From positions 518-5,798 of the forward strand of contig PMST01000670.1 of assembly GCA_003168295.1 (NCBI GenBank): a stretch of DNA of 5,281 bases, written 5' to 3'. Under the pieces are notes generated by a model. That model searched no databases. It saw only the letters and a program-made list of their open reading frames with translations, and was not told where the DNA came from. Below are positions 1-4,451 of the stretch, piece after piece; within the stretch, counting starts at the first letter, position 1; every line of letters begins with the position of its first letter. A program made the translations under genes and the position numbers. Source of the DNA: Actinomycetota bacterium. Its GTDB lineage: Bacteria > Actinomycetota > Actinomycetes > Streptosporangiales > Streptosporangiaceae.

Positions 1-112
1 TAATTGCTGGACGGCGCCGGAGTGGACGAGTCTGGCCAGGCTGGTGCGGGAGCGGACGTCGAGCTGGAGGATCGCCCGCGGCGACGGCTTAAGCGGTTGA
101 TGAACGCAACCG
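1..112. other. Unidentified high-GC3 scrap at window edge, possibly part of a gene
   Basis: Two overlapping frames stay open here and share the same GC-rich wobble positions. On the plus strand, frame 2 runs from base 2 to a TGA at 110-112 and would give a C-terminus containing WTAPEWTSLARLVRER. On the minus strand an open frame reads inward to the window edge and contains RAILQLDVRSRTSLARLV; it has no start codon before an in-frame TAG just outside. The minus-strand residue composition looks more natural (the plus-strand frame has three Trp in 32 residues), but neither is recognisable. The GC3 bias says that one of them was probably coding. I cannot assign family or strand. Confidence 0.25.
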
Positions 113-133
113 TGCTAGATCTAAAATTAGAGT

Positions 134-346
134 ATGTGCTATATAGAGTTTGAGTGGTGTGCCAAAAAGTTATTAGTTAGCGTGCTCAATGACGATTGGA
201 CTTCCGTCATGCCAGAGTACCTGCCACGCCTCCGGGACGCCATCGGGAACCGATTCGCACTCGGCCTCGTGCTGCACACCGGGCCGCGCTCATTCCGGCT
301 GGATGGGTCAATCGCCGCGCTGCCCATCTGTGCCCTCTGGGGCTAG
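134..346 (+). pseudogene. C-terminal remnant of an AAA ATPase/DUF4143-type protein
   Basis: This 70-codon frame ends in TAG. From about residue 27 it reads EYLPRLRDAIGNRFALGLVL, then HTG, and closes with AALPICALWG. From memory this matches the extreme C-terminus of actinobacterial AAA+ ATPases with a DUF4143 (PD-(D/E)XK-like) domain, which often end in a leucine-rich LRDxxGDRF, a V(L/V)xTG strand and a final PISALW. Those proteins are about 400 residues long, so the P-loop ATPase part and most of DUF4143 are absent. The homologous part probably begins near base 176. The first 15 or so codons come from AT-rich DNA with a different base composition, and no convincing ribosome binding site precedes the ATG. 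I infer a dead 3' gene fragment, not a functional small protein. The family call rests on a short tail only. Confidence 0.55.
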
Positions 347-487
347 AGATCGTAATTCATGGTGCCCTGTCGAGCGGCTTCATGCCGCAGGTCGCGATGA
401 CGGCGACCGGAATCGTCTGGAAAGCGTGATACCTGCGGACATGCTCGGGCTACAGCATGATCGAAGCGTGAGCTCCGATCCGGTGTG
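347..487. other. Gene-free gap with a possible tiny coding relic
   Basis: No complete gene lies between the DUF4143-type tail and the hydrolase stop. Two opposed short open stretches share GC-rich wobble positions. On the plus strand, a frame ending at the TGA at 427-429 reads SGFMPQVAMTATGIVWKA. On the minus strand, a frame ending at the TGA at 357-359 reads AFQTIPVAVIATCGMKPLDR. The minus reading has better codon choice and would lie downstream of the minus-strand hydrolase, so it could be the 3' end of another lost gene. I do not recognise either peptide. Confidence 0.2.
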
Positions 488-922
488 CTATTCGAAGCCG
501 AAGAATGCCTCTGGATTCTCCACCAGCAGGTGCTGCCGCGTACTGGCCTGCGGCGCTATCTCTTCGAGCAGGTCGACAAGCAACCCGTCGTCCGGGGCGG
601 CTCCCACGATATTCGTGGGGGGAAAATCCGTGCCCCAAAGGACACGTTCAGGGGCGCGAGCGACCAGGTCGGCGGCGAGGACGACACCGTCGTGATACGG
701 GGAACCCTCGCGTGATAGCCGGTCTATGCCGCTCGTCTTCACCCATACCCGCCCGGTATCGAGTAGCCGGAGAAGCGCGCCGAATGCGTTACCCGTGGTT
801 CCCATGGCTACATCTACTCGCCCGAGATGGTCGATGACCACCGGGACGGGCAGCGAGGAGATGGAGTCCGCGAAGCGCGCGATGCCATCTGAGTTTTCGA
901 GGACGAACCAGCACACCAGCAC
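488..922 (-). pseudogene. C-terminal half of a LigI-like amidohydrolase (2-pyrone-4,6-dicarboxylate hydrolase family)
   Basis: The frame gives 144 residues ending in TAG. It closely resembles the C-terminal half of the amidohydrolase-2 family that includes LigI, which opens the lactone ring of 2-pyrone-4,6-dicarboxylate. Visible motifs are VVIDHLGR (about residues 28-35, with the metal-site-region His), VWVKTSG (59-65), RVLWGTDFP (93-101, with the catalytic Asp at 99 by analogy to LigI), APDDGLLVDLL (109-119) and a terminal LLVENPEAFFGF. Family members are roughly 270-300 residues. The N-terminal half, with the first beta-strand HxH metal ligands, is missing, so the product cannot be an active barrel. 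The GTG at 922 is only the first available start inside the fragment. Family homology appears to begin near residues 3-7, and the CoA-transferase relic begins on the other strand immediately beyond. The substrate of the intact ancestor is uncertain, because many family members are not true LigI. Confidence 0.82.
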
Positions 923-927
923 GGCCC

Positions 928-1071
928 TACACCGGCCGCGGCGTCGTCCATCGCATCATCACCGACCTCGCCGTCATCGACGTCCTGCCCAACGGCAATG
1001 GCCTGCAACTCGTCGAGCTGACCCCAGGCGTCACCGTCGAGACCGTTCAGGCGGCAACCGGCACTGACCTA
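928..1071 (+). pseudogene. C-terminal remnant of 3-oxoacid/3-oxoadipate CoA-transferase subunit B
   Basis: From base 928, frame 1 reads YTGRGVVHRIITDLAVIDV, then GLQLVELTPGVTVE and VQAATGTDL. This is the typical C-terminus of the beta subunit of class I CoA-transferases (PcaJ, ScoB and AtoA types), with the conserved R-I-(I/V)-T-D-L-A-V-(I/F)-D strand and the (V/E)LAPGVT(V/L)-E segment. About 48 residues remain of a usual 210 or so. The active-site glutamate region in the N-terminal half is gone. There is no start codon and no ribosome binding site. The frame has also lost its stop: after the expected terminus it stays open to 1791, running antisense through the LOG gene, which I take as non-coding. 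An out-of-frame TAG lies right at the expected end (1070-1072), so a single-base indel may have removed the stop. Whether the ancestor was PcaJ or a generic acetoacetate-type enzyme cannot be decided from this tail. Confidence 0.78.
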
Positions 1072-1176
1072 GGATCAGCTAGATCCCTGCACCGCGCCGA
1101 AACTCGACGCGGCGGCTCTGAACTGCCTTTGGCCCAGGCACGGACTCAGCGTTCCGGCGGCTTGAACCGGACCCGC

Positions 1177-1773
1177 TTAGCGTTGCCGCAGGTCGAGCCA
1201 CTTGTCGACGTCCGCCGGCTGCCACTCGTCCAGCCGGTCCAGCAGTCGGCCCGGCTCGGTGTCCATGATCACCAGGTCCCGGTGGCCGGGCCGCAGGAAC
1301 CGCTGCCGGGTCGCCGCCTCGAGCAGGTCGCGCAGCGGCGCGAAGTACCCGGCCACGTCCAGCACGCCGCACGGCTTGGCGTGGATGCCCAGCTGGGTCC
1401 ACGTCAGCACCTCGAAGAACTCATCCAGGGTGCCGAACCCGCCGGGCAGCATGATGAACCCGCCGGCCAGGTCGGCCATCGCCTCCTTGCGCCCGTGCAT
1501 GGTCTCCACGACCGCGAGGCTGGTCAGCCCGCGGTGGGCGAGCTCCTTGGCCTCAAGCGCCCGGGTGATCACGCCGTGCACCTCGCCGCCGCCGGCCAGG
1601 CACGCGTCCGCGACCACGCCCATCAGTCCGACGTGGCCGCCGCCGTAGACCAGCCGGATGCCCCGCTCGGCCAGCAGCCGGCCGAGGGCAGCGGCGGCCG
1701 CCGCGAAAGCAGGATCGGCGCCGGGGCTGGACCCGCAGTAGACCGCCACCGAGGAAAGACGGCCCGAACCCAC
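1177..1773 (-). CDS. LOG family protein (cytokinin riboside 5'-monophosphate phosphoribohydrolase-like)
   Basis: The 198-residue protein is a full-length LOG/TIGR00730 Rossmann-fold member. Motifs are VAVYCGSS (9-16), LVYGGGHVGLMG (41-52), the MHGRK segment (92-96) and the signature PGGFGTLDE (110-118). The Arg and Glu in the last two are the residues used by LOG enzymes to bind and cleave nucleoside 5'-monophosphates. Characterised members release the free base and ribose 5-phosphate from cytokinin riboside or purine monophosphates; the physiological substrate in a given actinobacterium is usually unknown. No signal peptide or membrane segment is seen, so it is cytosolic. The GTG start lies 3 nt after the stop of the Dabb gene and has only weak Shine-Dalgarno complementarity, so it is probably translated by coupling as the second gene of a two-gene operon. 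The stop is TAA. No good terminator hairpin follows it. Confidence 0.93.
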   Translation of the reverse strand: MGSGRLSSVAVYCGSSPGADPAFAAAAAALGRLLAERGIRLVYGGGHVGLMGVVADACLAGGGEVHGVITRALEAKELAHRGLTSLAVVETMHGRKEAMADLAGGFIMLPGGFGTLDEFFEVLTWTQLGIHAKPCGVLDVAGYFAPLRDLLEAATRQRFLRPGHRDLVIMDTEPGRLLDRLDEWQPADVDKWLDLRQR

Positions 1774-1776
1774 CCG

Positions 1777-2070
1777 CTACCCGGCCGGTAGGTCGAACTG
1801 GACCCGGGCGATCTGCTCGGCCAGCGGCCCAAGCCGGGCCCGGTACCGGTTGTGCGCGGCGTCCAGGTCGTAGGCCCGGTAGGACGCCACGTCGGCAAAG
1901 TCGGCGACGATCGCGAAGCTCCAGGTGCCGTCGCGGAGGCCGAGGTCGTCACCGAGCGTGTAGCTGACCGTGCCCGGGCAGTCGAGGTTCCGGAAGCCGT
2001 CCTGGATTTCCGCCACCTCCGCGGCGTCGGCCCCGGCCTTCAGCTTGACGAGAACGACGTTCCTGATCAC
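1777..2070 (-). CDS. Dabb (stress-responsive alpha/beta barrel) domain protein
   Basis: This 97-residue protein is a single Dabb domain, a dimeric ferredoxin-like alpha/beta barrel. It opens with the typical first strand IRNVVLVKLKAGAD (2-15), has the Y-x-L-G-x-D-L-G-L stretch (37-45), the central strand WSFAIVADFADVASYRAY (50-67) and the conserved helix with AAHNRY (71-76), and ends in a VQFDLPAG tail. Dabb proteins are named from a poplar stress protein. Some relatives are enzymes acting on polyketides or aromatics, but most bacterial ones have no known function, and none can be assigned here. The GTG start at 2070 follows a TAGGAT box by 6 nt, so the mRNA may be leaderless. The gene is followed 3 nt later by the LOG gene, so the two are almost certainly co-transcribed. 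It is divergent from the AbiEii-like gene. Confidence 0.93.
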   Translation of the reverse strand: MIRNVVLVKLKAGADAAEVAEIQDGFRNLDCPGTVSYTLGDDLGLRDGTWSFAIVADFADVASYRAYDLDAAHNRYRARLGPLAEQIARVQFDLPAG

Positions 2071-2076
2071 GGCCCT

Positions 2077-2082
2077 ATCCTA
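2077..2082 (-). promoter_or_regulatory. Candidate -10 box for a leaderless Dabb-LOG operon
   Basis: On the minus strand TAGGAT, which fits the actinobacterial TANNNT -10, ends 6 nt before the GTG at 2070. That spacing puts transcription start at or next to the start codon. I see no convincing -35 hexamer 16-18 nt upstream. The same bases could also serve as a weak purine-rich ribosome binding site, so this is a tentative call. Confidence 0.45.
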
Positions 2083-2118
2083 GGGAACCGAGACGAGGGG
2101 ATCTCCACCCGCCATGCC

Positions 2119-2134
2119 GTATCACATCTGATAC
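2119..2134. promoter_or_regulatory. Inverted repeat between divergent genes, candidate operator
   Basis: GTATCA-CATC-TGATAC is a perfect 6-bp inverted repeat with a 4-bp centre. It lies 32 bp upstream of the AbiEii-like start and about 50 bp upstream of the Dabb start, on the other side. The HTH protein encoded in the plus-strand module would be a natural candidate to bind such a dyad. This is inference from position; no promoter hexamers for the plus-strand genes are clear nearby. Confidence 0.4.
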
Positions 2135-2166
2135 ACCTAGTGCATCCGCGACTGGAGGCGACGGAG

Positions 2167-2667
2167 ATGGCCAAGGAAGAACCTGACACGCCCGGACTGG
2201 CGCGGCCCGAGTTGGTTCGGGTGCTCGAATCAGCGGCACGCCTTCAAGACGTCGTTCCTGATGCCGTGCTGGTGGGGGACTCCGGTGCGGCGCTATGGGC
2301 CAATCACCGCGCCTCCGATGACCATGACCATGTCCTACAAGATCTAGGCGCCCGTTTCGACGCGGTTCTCGAGGCCATCGAAGCGACGCACGGATGGGTG
2401 ACCAACCGAGTGACGCCGGGAAAGATAATCCTCGGCGAACTGGGCGATATCGAGTCTGGCGTGCGCCAGCTCATCCGGAACAGGCCGCTAGAAGTCACTG
2501 AAGTGACGCTGCCGTCCGGGCAGGTGCTCCGGGTACCGACCCCGGACGAAACCTTGCGCATCAAGGGATGGTGCCATGACAACCTCGCTGAAGTTCCGCA
2601 ACATCACGGCATCGCCGGACGATCCCGTAGGCACCTGGCCCTTCGAAGGCATTCTCGCGGCCGTTGA
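2167..2667 (+). pseudogene. Truncated AbiEii-type nucleotidyltransferase (toxin-like) gene
   Basis: The frame encodes 166 residues. Residues 14-134 match actinobacterial AbiEii/AbiGii-type nucleotidyltransferases, the toxin component of type IV AbiE systems. Visible are VPDAVLVGDSGAAL (30-43), HRASDDHDHVL (47-57) with the acidic pair Asp52/Asp54, GWVTNRV and GELGDIESGVRQLIR (90-104), and PTPDETLRIKG (125-134). Two defects stand out. The first motif, usually GG(S/T), here reads GDS (37-39). After LRIKG the family normally continues into an Arg-Asn-x-x-(T/V)-Arg-Asp-Tyr-x-Asp helix and about 90 more residues. Here the frame runs instead into 32 unrelated codons that overlap the start of the HTH gene. 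A good ribosome binding site, GGAGG at 2154-2158, lies 8 nt before ATG 2167, so it may still be translated. I infer loss of the 3' part by deletion and an inactive product. It could be an unusually short variant, but the missing catalytic motif argues against that. Confidence 0.75.
2563..2568 (+). promoter_or_regulatory. Ribosome binding site that sets the HTH gene start
   Basis: AAGGGA lies 7 nt before ATG 2576 and inside the AbiEii-like frame. It supports translation of the HTH protein from 2576, from a transcript that also carries the upstream gene. Confidence 0.6.
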
Positions 2668-3118
2668 GCGGGGCACACTTCCGGACTGGCGGCGGCTGGC
2701 CGCCGCGATTCGGGCCGATCCCTGGGGGCCGGTGGCCCAGCAGGTCCTTGAAGCTATCCGGCTGTCCGGCCCGTACGGCACGGCCAAGCTCCTGGACGGA
2801 GTAGTGGAGCGGGCCCGGAAGCTGGCCGCCGATTCGGAACGCGAAGACGTGGCAGCTGAGGTCCGGAACCTTGTCGGTAGATCCGGCCTGTCCCGGCAGG
2901 ATTTTGCCCAGCGGATAGGTACGTCACGGTCTCGCCTGTCGACCTACATGGCCGGGAAGGTCGTGCCCTCGGCGGTATTGATGGTGCGGATGCGGCGGGT
3001 GGCGCTACGAAGCTCCGAGACCGCGACCCAGGCCGGCTCTCACTTACGTGTTCGGCCAGCCGGTGTAGGCCTCAGCGAGATAGGTCGACCCGGCCGCCGA
3101 GCCGGTCACCGACGCTAG
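2576..3118 (+). CDS. HTH (XRE/Cro-like) DNA-binding protein, partner of the AbiEii-like gene
   Basis: The 180-residue protein begins with MTTSLKFRN and a Trp-rich segment (SPDDPVGTWPFEG, 13-25; RADPWGPVAQQV, 46-57). Both recur, as I recall, in actinobacterial HTH proteins encoded beside AbiEii-type nucleotidyltransferases. A charged helical linker (75-98) leads to a Cro/XRE-like helix-turn-helix at about 93-142, with the core SGLSRQDFAQRIGTSRSRLS followed by TYMAGKVVPS. By analogy it would be the antitoxin or autoregulator of the module. Start 2576 is supported by AAGGGA 7 nt upstream. After about residue 143 the sequence looks unlike the family, rich in Arg/Gly and low in complexity. Codons from 3044 onward lie antisense over the end of pobA, so the tail is probably read-through after the native 3' end was lost. 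The DNA-binding domain itself is complete. It overlaps the truncated upstream frame by 92 nt. Confidence 0.82.
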   Translation: MTTSLKFRNITASPDDPVGTWPFEGILAAVERGTLPDWRRLAAAIRADPWGPVAQQVLEAIRLSGPYGTAKLLDGVVERARKLAADSEREDVAAEVRNLVGRSGLSRQDFAQRIGTSRSRLSTYMAGKVVPSAVLMVRMRRVALRSSETATQAGSHLRVRPAGVGLSEIGRPGRRAGHRR

Positions 3119-4243
3119 TTCGCCGAGTTGCCGCTTCAGGTCGAAGCCGGTGGCACTGGGGAGCGCGTGCAGCATGGTCGTCATCCAGTACGAGAAGTGC
3201 TGCGCTTTCCAGACCCGGGCCAGCGCCCGCGGACCGTATTCCTCCAGCGCGTCGGCCTCGTTGTGCTTGACGGCGCGTTCCAGCACCTCGGCGAGCACCC
3301 GCACGTCGGCTAGCGCCAGGTTGAGCCCCTTGGCGCCGGTCGGCGGCACGGTGTGCGCGGCATCGCCGGCCAGCAGCAGCCTGCCGTGTCGCATCGGCTC
3401 GGCGACGAAGCTGCGGAAGCGCAGGATCGCCTTGTCGGTGATGGTGCCCTGCATCAGCGCGAAGCCGTCCGGCCCGGCCACCCGGGCCTGCAGCTCCGCC
3501 CAGATCCGGTCGTCGGACCAGGCATTGGTGTCCTCGTCGGGGTCACACTGGAAGTACATCCGCTGCAGGGTCTCGGTGCGCTGGCTGATCAGCGCGAAGC
3601 CCCGCGGCGAGTGGGTGTAGACCAGCTCGGGCGCGCTTTTCGGCGCCTCGGCCAGGATGCCGAACCAGGCGAACGGGTACTCCCGGAAGTAGTGCGTCCG
3701 CAGCTTTTCCGGGATCTCGAAGCGGCAGATCGAGCGGGACCCGTCGGCGCCGACCAGGTAGTCGCAGCGCACCTCGTGCCCGGTGCCCCCGGCGTCGGTG
3801 TAGGCGATGCCGGGGCGGTCGCTGGCGGTCTCGAGGACCCGGGTGCCGCTGGCGCCGAACCGGACGTCGCCGCCGTCGCGGTCGCGGGCGTTGGCCAGGT
3901 CGATGAACACGTCGGTCTGCGGGTACAGCCACGCCGACTCCCCCACCAGGTGATCGAAGTCGATCCGGTGGTTCTGGCCGCCGAACCGCAGGCTGATCCC
4001 CTCGTGCGCGATGCCCTCGCGCAGCACCCGGCCGCCGACGCCGGTGTCGGTGAGCAGCCGGACGCTGCCGGCCTCCAGGATGCCCGCGCGGACGGTGTTC
4101 TCGATCTCGGTCCGGGTGCGGTCATCGATCACCACCGAGTCGATGCCGGCGATCGCCAGCAGGTGCGACAGCATCAGGCCCGCGGGCCCGCCGCCCACGA
4201 TGCCGACAGTCGTGCTGGTGGTGGTGCGGGAAGCAGTGCTCAT
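3044..4243 (-). CDS. pobA: 4-hydroxybenzoate 3-monooxygenase (FAD-dependent)
   Basis: This is a full-length PobA/PHBH: 399 residues against 394 for the Pseudomonas enzyme. It hydroxylates 4-hydroxybenzoate to protocatechuate with NAD(P)H and O2, feeding the beta-ketoadipate pathway, in the cytosol. The class A flavin monooxygenase motifs are all present: GIVGGGPAG (14-22, FAD), DYLVGADG (161-168) and LLLAGDAAH with PPTGAKGLNLA (289-310). Substrate-site residues of the Pseudomonas enzyme align as Tyr209 (its Tyr201), Ser220 and Arg222 (Ser212/Arg214 in the SQR motif), Tyr230 (Tyr222), Pro301 (Pro293) and Tyr393 (Tyr385), so activity is expected. The coenzyme-helix segment (DRTRTEIENTVRAG, 41-54) is of the actinobacterial kind, often linked to NADH use. 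The ATG at 4243 fits a leaderless promoter. The 3' end overlaps the convergent HTH gene by 75 bp. No pobR-like or pca gene is seen beside it except the distant CoA-transferase relic. Confidence 0.97.
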   Translation of the reverse strand: MSTASRTTTSTTVGIVGGGPAGLMLSHLLAIAGIDSVVIDDRTRTEIENTVRAGILEAGSVRLLTDTGVGGRVLREGIAHEGISLRFGGQNHRIDFDHLVGESAWLYPQTDVFIDLANARDRDGGDVRFGASGTRVLETASDRPGIAYTDAGGTGHEVRCDYLVGADGSRSICRFEIPEKLRTHYFREYPFAWFGILAEAPKSAPELVYTHSPRGFALISQRTETLQRMYFQCDPDEDTNAWSDDRIWAELQARVAGPDGFALMQGTITDKAILRFRSFVAEPMRHGRLLLAGDAAHTVPPTGAKGLNLALADVRVLAEVLERAVKHNEADALEEYGPRALARVWKAQHFSYWMTTMLHALPSATGFDLKRQLGELASVTGSAAGSTYLAEAYTGWPNT

Positions 4244-4250
4244 GCCGACC

Positions 4251-4279
4251 AGGCTAGAAGCCCGCGCACCTGCGGTCGA
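4251..4279 (-). promoter_or_regulatory. pobA promoter, probably leaderless
   Basis: On the minus strand TCGACC (4274-4279, one mismatch to TTGACC) and TAGCCT (4251-4256, fits TANNNT) are separated by exactly 17 bp. The -10 box ends 7 nt before ATG 4243, which places the transcription start at the start codon. There is no Shine-Dalgarno sequence in the gap, consistent with a leaderless mRNA. Confidence 0.6.
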
Positions 4280-4280
4280 T

Positions 4281-4308
4281 CCTGGGTTTCCACTGAGCGA
4301 AAACCAGG
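4281..4308. promoter_or_regulatory. Imperfect dyad abutting the pobA -35, candidate operator
   Basis: CCTGGGTTT (4281-4289) and AAAACCAGG (4300-4308) form a 9-bp inverted repeat with one mismatch and a 10-bp centre. The centre of the dyad lies about 50 bp upstream of the inferred pobA start. IclR-type regulators control pobA in several bacteria, including Streptomyces, and bind dyads of this general kind. The assignment of this one is inference. Confidence 0.4.
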
Positions 4309-4392
4309 CTCGTTCGGGATTATTGATTGTTTTTTCGGAACGGGCGCTGGTGGCTGTATCCGCGCTGACGATCGCGGCGGTTCAGTCAATGC

Positions 4393-4423
4393 TTGACATA
4401 TATTGCGAAATGATTGATATAGT
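4393..4423 (+). promoter_or_regulatory. Strong housekeeping-type promoter of the SDR gene
   Basis: A perfect TTGACA (4393-4398) is followed by AT-rich DNA. Candidate -10 boxes are GATATA at 4416-4421 (17-bp spacing) and TATAGT at 4418-4423 (19-bp spacing). The start would fall near 4428-4430, giving a leader of about 22-25 nt that contains the ribosome binding site. This AT-rich patch contrasts with the GC-rich surroundings. Confidence 0.65.
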
Positions 4424-4427
4424 TTGC
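4393..4427 (+). repeat. Tandem 14-bp direct repeat, TTGA-N6-TTGC, over the SDR promoter
   Basis: Copy 1 (4393-4406) and copy 2 (4414-4427) match at 11 of 14 positions, with the outer TTGA and TTGC identical. They are offset by 21 bp, two helical turns, so a regulator could bind both on one face. They cover the -35 and the -10 respectively, a repressor-like layout. Part of the similarity could come from promoter hexamers and AT-richness. Confidence 0.4.
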
Positions 4428-4439
4428 AAAGGAGATACG

Positions 4440-4445
4440 AGGAGG
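4440..4445 (+). promoter_or_regulatory. Ribosome binding site fixing the SDR start
   Basis: AGGAGG lies 6 nt before ATG 4452, a near-perfect Shine-Dalgarno match. It shows that the unusually long N-terminus of the SDR protein is real, not a mis-called start. Confidence 0.8.
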
Positions 4446-4451
4446 AGAGCT

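Noticed and set aside
1072..1086. GGATC-AGCTA-GATCC hairpin as a terminator after the CoA-transferase relic or the LOG gene
   Set aside because: The stem is only 5 bp, there is no T-run, and it lies about 90 bp beyond the LOG stop.
114..1086. Octamer GCTAGATC at 114-121 and again at 1079-1086, possible target-site or recombination repeats flanking the relic region
   Set aside because: Eight bases with no extension on either side can occur by chance, and no transposase or terminal inverted repeats are seen.
1129..1791. 220-residue plus-strand open frame continuous with the CoA-transferase relic
   Set aside because: It is antisense to the LOG gene and shows no family features. It stays open only because of GC bias.
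1852..2667. Long plus-strand open frame starting at 1852, giving 271 residues
   Set aside because: Its first 105 codons are antisense to the Dabb gene and rich in Val/Gly/Arg/Glu, as GC-rich shadows are. The real plus-strand gene starts at ATG 2167, which has a GGAGG 8 nt upstream.
4311..4342. CGTTCGG ... CGGAACG inverted repeat followed by a T-run as a terminator
   Set aside because: The arms match at only 6 of 7 positions, the loop is 18 nt, the T-run lies before the second arm, not after it, and no gene ends here.
3353..4396. 347-residue plus-strand open frame
   Set aside because: It is antisense to pobA, and its Val/Gly/Ala/Asp-rich composition is typical of shadow frames in GC-rich DNA.
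4011..4451. Upstream start at 4011 for the SDR frame (420 residues)
   Set aside because: The added 147 residues are antisense to pobA and then cross the promoter region. ATG 4452 has a near-perfect ribosome binding site and gives the normal SDR length.
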